Source: Symbiotaphrina buchneri (Eukaryota > Ascomycota > Symbiotaphrinales > Symbiotaphrinaceae). Taken from it: a stretch of 64,000 bases of DNA. Below are positions 10,898 through 22,996 of the stretch, one piece after another. Position 1 is the first letter of the stretch. Each line of letters starts with the position of its first letter. The notes under the pieces were generated by a model that was not told the origin of the DNA, made no database searches, and saw only the letters and a list, made by a program, of their open reading frames with translations. The stretch is from NCBI GenBank assembly GCA_001599915.1, contig BCIG01000034.1:161215-225214 (forward strand). Direction: 5' to 3'. A program made the position numbers and the translations under genes.

Positions 10898-13562
10898 GTG
10901 AAGGCAATTTGCTCCAAGGTGATCAGACCCCCGGACCCCGCACTAGTGGAAAACCCCCTACCTCCTCCCCAACCCCAAGCTCCAATTTCTCAAACAACAC
11001 AAGACGACACATTGCGAGCCAGGACAAAGATCATGCACACCGTCTTCTCCGTCCGCTCCTCCGACCCTACGAGGCGATCCTCAAAGCCCGGTGGTGCACA
11101 TACAGGGTACGCCTGCGCGCATTGCGGTAAGAGATTCTCTCGCAACGAACATGTGCGCCGTCATGAACGGTTGCGTAAGCCTCGCGCCCCACTTTGAGAG
11201 CAACTGAGAATCTTGCAACTGATAAAACAAACAGATACCAAAGAAAGACCATTTACATGCGGTATTTGCAAGAGAGGCTTTGTGCGCCAGGATGTGCTTG
11301 CGAGACATATTAAGAGTTTACATGCGCTTAAGCGGACGCTGCGAGATGGGGCAGAGGCGGATAATGATATGATTGCAGATGGAAACGGAGTGAGACGTCA
11401 GTCTCAGCGTAGTGACTCCGGAAGTCGAGATCAAGAAGCTGCCGAGGAAGAGGATGCTGGCCAAGCTGCTACAGGGTTAAGCCCCTCGGTGGCACTTGAG
11501 TGGCTCCAGGACTTCAACACGCCAGACTATATAAGAGATCCCGATCATAGCTTCACATCCCATGGACTTACGGCTAGAGATGAGTATATGAGAAGCCCAA
11601 ACCAGCTCGAAGTCCTAGAGGGTGAGAGGGGCGGAAGTGAGAATATTGGGCAAGTCGAGGATGATTTCGATTACGGGATGCTGGACATGATGCACCTTCC
11701 AGACTTTTCACACCTGTCCGCTACGGGAGAGAAGTCTTTTGCTGATCTACCGTCCCCGGTGCTGTCATTCGATTCCTCGCCATTGTCACGGTTGCTGAGT
11801 GGAGTAATCCCACCCGCTATGGAAGATACGAGAGAACCTCCCATCCACTCCCAGGCACCATCGTCAGGCACAGGAGAGAGCACAATTACTGGTGGACGGG
11901 TTAGCAACAGCATAGATGACTCGACGATCAACCATGACCTGAGCAACACCAACGCCTTCGCACGCAAGCTCAGAACCCTGCATCCAACCTTCTGCACCGA
12001 CATGGAAGACTTCCCAACCACAAACTCCATAATACGCTTCACCAACCTCTACTTCACATACTTTCACCCGCATCTTCCCTTCCTGAGTCAGTCATCCTTC
12101 AACATGTGGACCTCCTCAGCCGAGCTCGTCCTAGCTGTCGCCTCCGTCGGAGCTCTCTTTGCTTTCCGCCGCGATGATGCGCTCTACTTGCACTGCCTGT
12201 CGAAGGACTTGGTGAGCCTTTTCCAGAAGACGACAAGCTTCTCAAAGGACAAGACACCGCTGGAGATCCTCCAGGCGGCTTTGTTGGTTGCGATTTTGGC
12301 TGGTTGGAGTGGTGACTCCAGGGGCTTGAGGGTTACTTGTGGGATCAAAAGTGATATTGCAGCGGTACGTCCAATGATTTGTCCGTGTCCCTCTAAGAAT
12401 TACTGGCTGATGCTGTGTGCAACATACAGAGGATCCTGTCCTTGGCCAAAGAGGGCTACAGTGATTTGGATTCGAACCACGACGATGGTCTACAAGCGGC
12501 TGCAAAGCAAGCAGAATTTGAGGACGTTCTAAGGTACGCTGCCATCCAGAAAGACCAGACCGTAGACTGACAGATGGAACATTCAGGACATTCTATGCCA
12601 TCTTCATCTTCTCAGGCAACATGACCGCCGCCTTCGGAGAGGTTCCCGCGATTCTCAACCACGATTGCAAATCTCTGCTCCTTCCGATTGGCGACATGGA
12701 ATCCAGACAAACGGGTTTCACATTCGGTGATGGTCTCAATCAGCTAGCGCAGGGGAATCCGATACATCTAGATCCATTAACCGCTCGGATCTTCATCGTG
12801 GCCATTCACAATGAAGTCTGGCTCGCAAGTCACCTCTGCACAGGGTCTACATCCGACAATGCTTGGAAATCAAGGATGCAGACCATGCTGCAAGCATGGA
12901 GAACATCAACCGAGTCCCTCCAACCAGATGAACTTTTTAGCCTTGCCCCCGCACCCTTGCAAGACCCTACGTTTGGTCTCGCAGATGCAATGAACCTCTA
13001 CCGCCTGACGCAGGTGCAGCTGCTCTTCAACCTCGATGTCCTCGTCGAGGAATTTCAAGACTACGATAAACCTTACCCCAAGATGGCTCTCACGATCCTG
13101 GGCGTGCGGCCTTCATTGATGCAGGCTCCGGACGTGGGTAAAGCCATCACCTACTGCGTCGAAGCTATGCAGGAAGCGCTCGGCCCGGGCACGATGTACG
13201 TTTCCCAAACGGCGGCGTTCTCATGGACGCCGGAAAGAATCGCTCTGACGTCCACCCTCTGCGCGCTGCTGTGCTTGTGGCTGGAGTTACCTGCAGCTGC
13301 TGCCCCTACGAGGGAACAGGAGGAGGTAAGTGCGAAGATACGGGAGTTGCTTGAGGATGCAGGCTGGAGGCCTGTGACGGATCGACTTGGTGTCAGTCTG
13401 GCTCGGGCATGGGCATCTGTGCTTGATAATGTGTGGGTTTGGCGTCGTACGTATTGCCTTTTCTGTGTGAGATATGGAGTTAAGCTGATGTTGCGCGAAC
13501 TAGTTTCGCCGGAGCATGCTAAGATCTTCACGGCGCTTGCTGATGAGTTGGAGAAGGATTAG
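10874..13562 (+). CDS. C2H2 zinc-finger regulator with fungal-specific transcription factor domain
   Basis: Four exons (10874-11174, 11235-12364, 12430-12533, 12587-13562) total 2511 nt, 836 residues. Two C2H2 fingers lie near residues 78-130: YACAHCGKRFSRNEHVRRHERLH, whose last histidine is made by the first splice, then FTCGICKRGFVRQDVLARH. An acidic/serine-rich linker follows, then the fungal-specific (PF04082-like) region starting near FCTDMEDFPTT with YFHPHLPFLS and later FSGNMTAAFGEVP. It should be a nuclear DNA-binding activator. A further 57-nt GT..AG segment at 13447-13503 could be spliced in frame, changing the end to WRLSPEHAKIF; I think removal is likely. The start may alternatively be ATG 11033. 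It lies just downstream of the P450 and is a plausible regulator of it. Confidence 0.85.
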
Positions 13563-14139
13563 CGGTCAGTAGTCTGAAAAGTCATCTCATTGTAGTTGGC
13601 TTTACAGTACTTCCAGAGGGTGAACTACCTGAGGTGGCCCAGTATCCCAATACACTTCACCGTGTTGTAGATGCCATCATGCCCCTCTGGCAGTCATTGC
13701 CAGATGCTGGCTGGGCTAGTATTCCAGATCACTCCGCGAATAAGCTGTACTTGAAGGCACCTTAGGCCTTTTTTTCGTGTGCCTCACACCTTTATTTATT
13801 TATGAGAAATGTATTTGTACACGGTTTGTCAGGGAGAACACGATCGTTGTTTCCTCGTGTTGTTCCTTTGAAGCGGAAACGGGCTTGACGCCCGAGCGGT
13901 TGCCTCCAATGCGCAACGGAAGTCGGCACGCTGGGCCGCCAAGCCGCTAAGACGCTAGCTCGCCATGTCACATCTTGTTTTGGCGGCGATCTTGCCTTGG
14001 ACACGACCAAATGCTTGACATCATCAGGGTCTTAGAGTCTCCTAACTTCCCGTATCTTCTACGCCAAACATCCAAAACCTCACACGACACCTTTCCTCCA
14101 AAAATTAACAACCATATATCCTCAGCACCCTATACTAGC

Positions 14140-15788
14140 ATGGTAGGCAAACGTGCGCGCACGTTCGGCGCCTTCAACGACGACAGTTCCCCGCGTGGAG
14201 GCCGCCGGGACGTCGAAGAAGGCCCCTACGACCGCCATACGTTCCACTTCAAAGATGCAGTGGAGCTGGTCATCGCAGATAAGCATCGCGCCGAGGTGAA
14301 GAAGAAGCTGATGCAAGGCGTCGAGAGGGATGCGTTCGAGGATAAGCGGAAGGCCCCAGATGAGGTCAAGCACATCAAGGATAAAAAGATACGCGCGTTC
14401 TATGAGCGACAGAATGCGAGACTGAATGACTGGTTGGAGGTGGACTCGTTGGTGAAGAGCATGGCGAGCGATATCATTGATAGTATGCGGCCGGATCCAG
14501 ATCACGATGGCATTGCGGAGAGAGCGGCGCCGTTGACGATGGCTGGAGAGAGTCTCGAGACGTTCTTGCCTGAGGATGAGAGGGAGAAGAGGAGGAAGGC
14601 TGCGAGGAGGGCGAAGTGGGCTATAAATGTGAGTGGTTTCTCAAAGTATGTGTGGGCATTTTTATGACCTGGTGACTGACTGGGTCTGAATTTAGATCAA
14701 CTTGATCGCGAACGTGTTATTACTGGCTGCGAAAATCATCGCCCTGGTCATCAACCCATCCTCCCTCTCAGTCATCGCTTCAACCGTTGATTCAGCTCTT
14801 GATCTGTTATGTAACATAATAGTCTGGGGCACGACAAAGATTGCGCAGTGGAGGTTGCAAAGTCTGAGGAGGAGATTTCCGGTGCGCCCCTGCGTCGTCC
14901 TGTAAACATGAATTACAACGAGACTGACTGTCTTTACAGGTTGGCCGGCGTCGCTTCGAACCTTTGGGAATCCTTGTGTTTTCTACGGTGAGTTTTATTC
15001 TCGGTTAAACACACAATTACCATTGCGCTGACGGCCTAGATCATGGTCATATCTTTTGTGCAAATCCTGCAAGAATCCGTGGGAAAGTTACTAGGTCATG
15101 ATCGCGAGCCAGCAGATCTTTCCGGTGTTGCTATCGGCGCACTCCTCTCCAATCTAATAGTGAAAGGTATCATTTGGATCGGCTGCATTCCGATCAAAAC
15201 GACCCAAGTCCAAGCCCTTGCTCAAGGTCTGTCTGCCCAGCCATGCCTTCAATCCCACACCACTAACACCTCACTAGACTGCAAAACCGACGTCCTCTTC
15301 AACACGCTCTCCCTCCTCTTCCCCTTCATCGGTCTCAAAGCACACATCTGGTGGTTCGATCCAGCCGGCGCCGCGATCCTCTCGCTCTACGTCATCTACG
15401 ACTGGGGCGTGACTTGTTTCGAGAACGTGACGCGGCTCTCCGGCGCGGCCGTGGACGACTCGCTGCTGCAGAAGCTGACCTTCCTATGCTACCGCTTCAG
15501 CCCCGTCGTCGAGGGCTTCAAGAACCTGACGGCGTACCATGCCGGCGATGGCGTGTGGGCTGAATTTGACCTTTTACTGGACGAGAATATGCCCCTGCAT
15601 CAGGCGCATGATATTGCGGAGACCCTGCAGTATTGTGCGGAGGGACTGCCCGAGGTGGATCGGGCGTTTGTTACGACGGATTGTAAGTTCGAACTTATGA
15701 GTGTAGTTGTGTTTGCTGTTGAGTGGGCTGCTAATTGTGGGTCACAGACACAGTTGTGGGACCGACGGGGCATTCGGCGGATATATGA
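14140..15788 (+). CDS. Cation diffusion facilitator, manganese-type
   Basis: Six exons (14140-14628, 14696-14881, 14940-14987, 15040-15226, 15278-15682, 15748-15788) sum to 1356 nt, 451 residues. After a charged N-terminal domain of about 160 residues come the membrane helices of a CDF (PF01545-like) transporter: INLIANVLLLAAKI, then SVIASTVDSALDLL, the GRRRFEPLGILVFS loop, and DCKTDVLFN in helix V. The C-terminal cytoplasmic domain (GVWAEFDLLLDENMPL, HDIAETLQ) ends in VVGPTGHSADI, completed only by the last tiny exon. Both metal sites are DxxxD (DSALD and DCKTD), the signature described for the Mn branch of the family. It should export Mn2+ (or a related ion) from cytosol to a compartment by proton exchange. 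In-frame ATG 13975 is possible, but 14140 fits the family better. Confidence 0.85.
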
Positions 15789-18700
15789 GACGTCTGGGGG
15801 AATCCAAAAGTTGCTTGAATTTGCGATTATCCATGCTGGGGTACTGCATCGATATTGGAAAGTCCGCTTTTCTGGCTGTAAGGGCAAGCGTATCGGTGGT
15901 AGCATGGCGTCGATCCACGTGCATCAGCATATGGGTAACTACTGTACCTAATCATAATACGAACACCATGGACTCGGTATCCACTTCCCCTCAAGAACAG
16001 TACAAAGAGACATGTTCTGGATCCCTGCGTTACTTAAAATGAAGCTAGTAATTCTACGCCGGGAGTAGAACAGTATAGCTACAGTAAGGTAGGGCACGTT
16101 CGGGTAGTCAGGCCCAAGTCCATGGCCATGGCCATGGCTTTGGGGACGAGGGGCCAGAATCCCAGGGCCCTCGTGCAGTCAGATTTAGCAAAGACGGGGA
16201 ACCCTTGCAGATACGAGACCATGTGTCATGCACCGTGCGGGGAAAGCGGAGAGATCCCCTCCGCCTCTCTGCTTTGATATTGATTGGGGGCAAGGGACGT
16301 CGAGGGAAGGATGATGTGGGTAGGTGGGTAAAGCAGTAAGAGTGGGTAGTGCCTGTGGGTCGTGCGTGGGTAGCGCATGCAGTGGCTGATAATGTGGGGA
16401 AGATTCTGAAGAAACAGCAGGTCCGTGCTGGGTGTGTGTGGGCCAACCCACTTCACCCACATTGACCAAAAGGAGAACAGCAGAATGATCGGGGGGAGCA
16501 GAAGCCCCGCGGGCGTTCAGCGGGGAGTCTGATGCAGGGACGGTATGGCACTCGCCAGGGTGGTGGACGCCTGGAGCCGGAGCCGGAGGCAGAGGTCGAG
16601 CGTGGTGCAAGACGGAGGTAAGTGGGTAGCTGGGTAGGCAGAAGGTAGGCTTGGGAAAAGGTAAAGAGAGAAGAAAAGAGAAGTTGGGGCAGAAGCTGAA
16701 CTCCCCCGCAGGGTGTTTGATGGACCCACGGTGGAGGAGACCACCGAGGAGGATAGCGCAGGAATGAAGAAAATAATATCTGTAAACGGGCCTCGCCTCT
16801 GCAGAGGCCCTCGTCCGGTCCCTACCTTCTTCAATTATGATTATAGATGCGATGCAGTGAAACCCGAGGAGCCTGCAGCCTCTGGGTTCTCGCCCTATCT
16901 CCGTGGTCCCCACTCTTTCCTCCCCCACACAGTACAGACTCGCTGTACTCGTATGTTAAGAAGTACACAAGCAAGATCGGAAATCTCCTCCGATCGTTTA
17001 TCCAAAAGCGAGTACCGATCGCACCAAGAGAATCCTAGCCTGGGCCACGTAACTAGGCCCCATGGAGTTTCCCCGCCCCCGTCGCCTCGTGAGGAGTTAT
17101 ATGGAAACCCAGAAAGAGGGGCTATAAGGATTTAGTGCCGGCAGTTGCGGAACAAGAGACAGGGCTGTTCGGTGCCGGTGCGATGGACTGGAGGCTGGGC
17201 TAGGCTAGATCTGGGAGGTGGAGGATGTTCACCCACTGTGTTGGAGATGGGACACGTGGGATGGGGATTGGGGATTTGCGGGCAGGGTATGGAGGACTTG
17301 GAGAATGCGGAGAGAAGGAGCAAGGAGGAAGGTGGAAGGAGTTGATTGGATAAGTTGTGGTCTCGGAGAAGATAGTGGTGGCCACCTGCCTACTGGTGTT
17401 GGCGCAGTCTGTCATCCCGGATATCCAGTAAACAGACAAGTCACCAGGGGCTGTTGCCGCGGCTGCGGAAAGACTATGCAAGGGACCAACTAGGAACACG
17501 GCTCTCACCTCTCTTTTATCTAGGGACTGAATACTGTCAGATATCAAAAACCACGAGGAAGAAAAGATGATTATTGCATATAGCACTGGTTCTAAAGCTC
17601 AAACTCAGCTTCTAGAAGTCTTCTCCCCACTTCCCGAAGATTGGGAACAACACGGATAATTAACACATCCCGTTGCTCCTAATATTCAAATGTCCTCCCC
17701 ATGGTCCTTTCATAAAAAAAATGAAGGGAGTGAAAAAATGTACAGATTCCAGGCCCACGCATCACACCGCAGAATCCTTGATTTATCAAGGCCCCTTCCT
17801 CCAAAAACGGCTGGAATCAAACGTAACCATATCAAAAACTCAAGGAAGACAAGGATACGCCGGCAACGCACGTGCACAAGCAGGCGTATAGCTGTCCCGC
17901 TTCCTCCTGCATATAACAAGTCGCCGCAGATCTGGTGCATTGCGTGTTTCAGGCACCGAGCACGAAATGAAACGTGCGCACCTCCATCGCATGGCATCGC
18001 AAGGGCATGGCATAGGCATGGAATATATATCCCGGGCCCGTTATTGAAGGGGCTCGGAAGCCAAGAAAGGAATACAGAGGCTTCAAGGATTAAAGATGCC
18101 ATGTTTACGAGGGAGAAAGGCCATTCTTGGTTTCATTGTAGGACGCAACCTGCCCCAGCGCACACGAAGGGTGCTCTTTCCATACTTGACTCTGCGACCA
18201 AAATTGATAATTGTAATATTATTATCTTTTATTTCTCCTCGACGAAAAGAAACCAGCCTCCCATCACTATCTCAAAACCCACAAACAACAGGACTTTTCC
18301 TGTCCCTCCTACCCGTGCACACATGACCCTAGGGTTTCTTTCCCTTTTTACAAGGTGGGGTGTACCTTATGCGGCCACACCGCACATAGCACAGTGCAGC
18401 ACACACTGCACCGCACACCGCATACGGTGTGCAGCACAGGCGAACGGCGGCCCCCACCCCGCAATTTCCCCAATCAGCCAAGCGCGCTGCAGCACACCAA
18501 CAGCGGCTCGCCCATACACAAATATGCGCCCCTACCACTGGCGCCGCCACGGCCAGAGGGTGTCTCAAAAATTTCCGGAATAGTGCGGCACGAGGTTTTT
18601 GCGGGTTTGTGGAGAAGGACCCCACGGTCCCCACTTGCTTGATTGGGCCGGGGGGAGGCTTGACTTGGATAAAGAAGGGTTTAAGTTGGGTTGGGGTTCT

Positions 18701-19047
18701 TTGCGGAAGTGGGTAGTAGTGGTGCTCCTCCGCGTGTTTGGTTTTGGTGATGGTGGGAAACTTTGCGGGGAAGAAAGAAGTGAATGGTGATGGTGAGGGG
18801 ATGGGATGTGGATGATTTGTTGTGCCTGGGTTTGTCGTTGAGATAGTAAGGAGGAAAAGAGAGGGAAAAGAAAGAAGAAAGAAAGCGAGTAAGGAAGAAA
18901 AGAGAGGAAGCAGAGAGTGTCTGCATCCAAGTGACAAAGCTTACCGGTCCGCGATTCTCTCCTGTGCGGCCTTGCACATCATCGCAGGACCTGTCTACCT
19001 TCCCACCTACCTTAGGAGAGCCCGCCCAGGTCCATCTCGTCGCAAAG
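15789..19047. other. 3.2 kb gene-poor spacer
   Basis: No reading frame here shows a domain, a signal peptide plus conserved body, or a credible splice pattern. Long open frames exist (for example on the minus strand at 16185-16928), but they are proline/serine/histidine-rich low-complexity translations of skewed sequence. Notable contents are a triple CCATGG run at 16120-16138, several GGGT words on the plus strand around 16315-16375, a perfect 20-nt palindrome at 18413-18432, and a purine tract at 18841-18917. The region could hold a long promoter or leader for the hydrolase at 19048, or a non-coding transcript. Sequence alone does not decide. Confidence 0.5.
18413..18432. repeat. Perfect 8-bp inverted repeat with CATA centre
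   Basis: GCACACCG-CATA-CGGTGTGC can fold into a hairpin or be bound by a dimeric factor. It lies in a GCAC/CACA-rich stretch about 615 bases upstream of the alpha/beta hydrolase start. No function is known. Confidence 0.5.
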
Positions 19048-20025
19048 ATGCCCTCCATCACCCTCTCCAACGGCTCAGTCGACTACTACGAGGTAGACGA
19101 CTTCACTCCACCCTGGGAATCCTCCAGTACACCCATCGTGATCTTCCAGCCCGGAATCGGGCGGCACACCGACTTTCTCTACCACCTCCCGCCCCTCCTC
19201 GCAGGGAAGGTACGCTTCATCCGGCGGGACCTGCGCGGCCACGGCCGCAGCAGCATCGGCGACCAGCCCGGGTACGAGTACACGCTGGACACGCTGGTGG
19301 ATGAGATGGCGGAGTTTGTGGATAAGGTTGCGGGCGGGAGGAAGGTCTTGGACTGGAGAAAGCACGGCGGGCATGGTGAGTTTGGCGTTTGCGAGGAAAT
19401 ATCCGGATAAGTTGAGGGGCTTGGGGGTCATGAGTAGTCCGTTGGTGTTGAAGTGAGTCGCTGCGTCCTCCTTTGCCTTTGGCGTCGTGAGATGCGGTTT
19501 GTTCGAATACCGTCGCTGACATGGATGGGATTGTCTTTCCGCAGTGAGGCCTTCAAGAGAATGGTCTCCGAGCCGTACTCCACACAAGGCGAAGCCCTCC
19601 GCGCCATGGGCACCGTAGCATGGCAGCATTCCCGCCCCGTCTCGCGTCTAGGGAGCAACCAATCGAACCCCACGACCAACGAGATGGGACGCTTCTCCGG
19701 GCCCGCGTATCTGGCATGGTACGACGAGCAGCTGGCGAAGCACAATGTTGAGGGCCTAGCCAAATATTGCGACTTTATCTTCGATGTTGACGTTAGTGGG
19801 ATGTTGGAGGAGATTCAGGTGCCGACGCTGATCCTGGCGCCGCGGAATAGTGCGGCGAGTCCGCTGGGTCTGAATGAGGAGATGCAGAGACGCATTCCGG
19901 ATGCGAAGATGGTGGTCATTGAGAGTGTGGGACATATGGTCTATGTGGATAGGCCGGAGGAAACGTGTAAGGCCATTTTGGATTGGGTGGAGGAGGTTGA
20001 AGCTAGGGATAACGGAAGTGGATGA
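19048..20025 (+). pseudogene. Alpha/beta hydrolase with frameshift at the nucleophile elbow
   Basis: Exon 1 (19048-19452) and exon 2 (19545-20025) encode an alpha/beta-hydrolase fold of the 3-oxoadipate enol-lactonase/esterase kind: IVIFQPGIGRHTDF, then RRDLRGHGRSS, a C-terminal VPTLILAPRN strand, and the catalytic-histidine block ESVGHMVYVDRPEE. The frame is broken between them. The opening frame reads KVLDWRKHGGH and soon stops. The +1 frame from 19355 instead reads GESTAG, the GxSxG nucleophile elbow, then MVSLAFARKYPDKLRGLGVMSS, and splices correctly into exon 2. Total exon length is one base over a multiple of three. Loss of 2 or 5 bases near 19353 would explain it. The product as written would lack the serine and most of the enzyme. 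Real mutation or assembly error cannot be told apart here. Confidence 0.75.
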
Positions 20026-21050
20026 GATGGGAAAAGATGCTCAGTCTGGAAATGTGTTTGGATGTTCCAAGGAATAAACAGGAAAAAGATGAATGACCAT
20101 AAGACCGTTCGGAGTGCAGAAAAGAGCTTGTTGATATATCAGATATTCAACGCGCTGAGTAGTAAGCCTGTCGACGGCTTGTCTCAAGGCTCCCTCATTT
20201 TCTCCGGTAGCAATGGATGAAGCATCCAAACCCACGTTGGAGAACTCTCTCCTCCGGATCGACACAGGCAATGTAAAAGCATCAGCCGACCATTACGTCC
20301 CTCATCCGGGGTATCGGGTCGCATCATCTGCAGGAACTGCCATGTGCCGGTCCCCTACGCACATCTCCCACAGGCTCTTCATAAAATCTCCCCGACACAC
20401 GCCAGTCCGCATACGAAACAAAGTTCGGTGGCTGTGCCGCTAGCAGGGGCCGCGCACGGAACAACATCCATGGGGATTCTTCTCCCCCGCGCCCACACTA
20501 AACTCTAACGGGTGTCAACCCCACACAGAGTCGAGACGCAACGGAAACACGCATGCCCCCGCGGCGTGCGCAGGAAGGAGTGCACGGAGAAGGGAGAGTC
20601 ACAGGCCCCGGCCCCAGTCACACGCAGCTGGAACACGCCGGAAACGAGACGAGACGGGGCCCAGATGCTGGCCGATGGTTTGGAGTAGGCTGGGGATTCC
20701 TTGCGGGGAAGGGAATGGAGAAACTGAGGCTTGATGGGGCCTGTACAACCAATAATTAGGGCTTGAATGTCTGCTTTCCCCCCTATTATTCTGCTGCTGC
20801 TCGCTTGCATGCTTTGCACTGTGCGGGGTATTTATATAGAGAGACAACCCCCGGCACCCGAATCAGGGGGGAATTCCAGCGATCCCTTTCCGACTCCACA
20901 ACACGTCGCCCACCATCATTACCAGCCAGTCCTTCGACCTGGTTGCGATCGACACTACATAGGCAATCAATTATTCCTCAACAAAACCGAGAAGGCTCAC
21001 AGGTCTTTGTATATATATAAAAAGAGAGCCACCATACACTCGCTGCAAAC
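20026..21050. promoter_or_regulatory. Upstream region of the MFS permease gene
   Basis: About 1 kb lacks a recognisable gene. A TATA-like TATTTATATA lies at 20829-20838, some 210 bases before the permease start. The stretch from 20450 to 20700 is GC-rich. No repeat or RNA gene was seen. Confidence 0.35.
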
Positions 21051-22996
21051 ATGGGTCTGGGCGTCTTAGAACCCAAGAACCACACGGGCCACGTCGCCGG
21101 CACGGTGCTGCTCAACGAAGAAGCCGCGCACTCCGAAGGCGTGACGTACGTGCTGAAGCATGGCGTCGGCAGCAACGCGCATATCATCCTGGCGCCGCAG
21201 CCTTCCGAGGACCCGAACGACCCGCTGAATTGGTCTACATTCGAGAAGCACCTCGTGCTTGGCATTATCTGCTTCGGCGCCATCATCAACGCCGCTACTC
21301 TGGTGAGCCTTAGTCCTGAAGAAAAAGCAGAAAGGCAGCAGCTGCTGCCTGTGGGGGTGTGGTTTGGCTGATTTGTGTTTGTTAGGGCCCGCTTCTTGCT
21401 TCGGCGGTCGTGCAGATGTCTGTTGAACTCGACAGGCCCCTTACTGATCTGACGCTGTTGTCGGGGTACTATCTGCTCGTCACGGGTGCTATTGGTCCCT
21501 TCGTCTCGGCCTTCTCCCGCAAGTGGGGGAAGCGCCCTCAGTATGTGTTTGCCTCGATGATGGGTCTGATCGGTTGCGTCGTGGGCCAATGCGCGAGCAA
21601 CTACGAGACGCTCCTCACGGCGCGGATCCTTCAAGGTTTCACCACCAGCGCCTACGAGTCTATCATCATGGCCTCGATCGGAGACCTGTTCTTTATCCAC
21701 GGTAATGGTCTCCTCGGCATTTATCAGATCCAGAATCTAATACCCACGCAGAACGTGGCGCCCGCGTCTCGCTGGTCATGTTCATCCTCGCAGCCATCTC
21801 CAACGGCATCTCCATCATCGCCGGCGTCATCACCTCGCACCTCGGCTGGCACTACAACTTCCACATCCTCTGCCCCTTCGTCGCCCTGCAATTCATTCTG
21901 ACCATGCTCTTCGTGCCGGAGACCAACTACCGGCGGAGCCAGATCTACAACACGGACGTGACCGGCTCCGAGAAGAACCTCGAGACGCTCGTGCAAGTCG
22001 AGGAAGCCACCTCGCACCGCACCGCTGGCGCGCCGGGCGAGGCAGCCGCCAGCTCGCCGTCCGAGAAGCAGCAGGCCGACCTCTCCCGCTGGATGAGCGT
22101 GCCGAATGTCCCCCGCACGCGCAAGACGTTCCTGCAGCGCTTGAGCCTGTACAACGGGTCGTTCGTCGACGACTCGGTGTTCAAGATGGTGCTGGCCTGC
22201 CCGGCGATCCTGCTGAACGTGGGCGCGTCGTACAACGTGTTCATCTCGGGCCTGATCATCGCGTGGTACGTCGCCATCAGCTTCGTCAGCTCCGTCATCT
22301 TCACTGCGCCGCCCTACAACTTCTCCACGGCTGGTGTCGGGTATACCTCCGTGGGCCCGTTCATTGGCGGTGTCCTGGCCAGCGGGCTCATGGCGGTCAT
22401 CTTCGACCCCATCATGTCGGCAATGACAAGACGCAATAAAGGCGTCTACGAACCGGAGTTCAGACTGAGTCTTATGGGCTTCGCGGCGCTCTTTTCGCTG
22501 GCCGGCACGTTTGGCTTTGGATATGCGGTTGAGAAGGGCGTTAGTGTTTACCTCGTCTGCTTCGTCTGGGGCGTGCTGCTGTTCGGCTACACGCTCGTCG
22601 CGACGGTGTGCACGGGCTACGCGCTCGACGCTTTCCGTGAGCATAGCACTGAGATCTTCATCATGAACATGGTCTTCAAGAACTTCTTCTTCTATGGGTA
22701 CGTTCCTCCTCTTCCTCTGTCTCTCTCCCCTCCTATACCCCCTCCACTCCCTCCTCCTTTCCATTCCAGAAACCAAGCTGACAGCCTCCAGCCTCTCCAA
22801 CTACATCATCCCCTGGTACCTATCCATGGGCCCGGCCAAGACATTCGACACCATGGGCGGCATCACCGCGGGTCTGCTGCTGCTGACCGTCCCGTTGTAT
22901 ATCTTCGGCAAGCGCTACCGCAACTTCTGGCACCACCACAACATGATCAAGATCCTCCACCTTGAGACGGATAAGACGGGTGCAGCGGAGATCTAG
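21051..22996 (+). CDS. MFS transporter, DHA1/HOL1-like
   Basis: Four exons (21051-21302, 21386-21701, 21752-22697, 22792-22996) sum to 1719 nt, 572 residues. The N-terminal DPNDPLNWSTFEKH box is typical of fungal 12-TM drug:proton antiporters and HOL1-type permeases. It is followed by GPLLASAVVQMS, the loop RKWGKRPQYVFAS (MFS motif A-like) and ARILQGFTTSAYESI. A central cytoplasmic loop of about 100 residues separates the two six-helix halves. The last exon carries LSNYIIPWYLSMGP and the end of the final helix. It should move a small organic compound across the plasma membrane by proton exchange; the substrate is not readable. Neighbouring SDR and FAD-monooxygenase genes suggest, but do not show, a link to uptake or efflux of an aromatic compound. 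Confidence 0.87.

Noticed and set aside
16120-16138. Triple CCATGG run
   Set aside because: Short simple repeat without further copies; noted in the spacer description but not treated as an element.
16185-16928. A 247-codon minus-strand open frame in the long spacer
   Set aside because: It encodes low-complexity Pro/Ser/His/Leu sequence from a strand-skewed region, with other frames equally open and no domain or splice logic.
21724-22800. A 358-codon minus-strand open frame opposite the MFS permease
   Set aside because: It is a shadow of the permease exon: highly charged R/E/D/H-rich translation caused by GC-rich third positions on the true strand.
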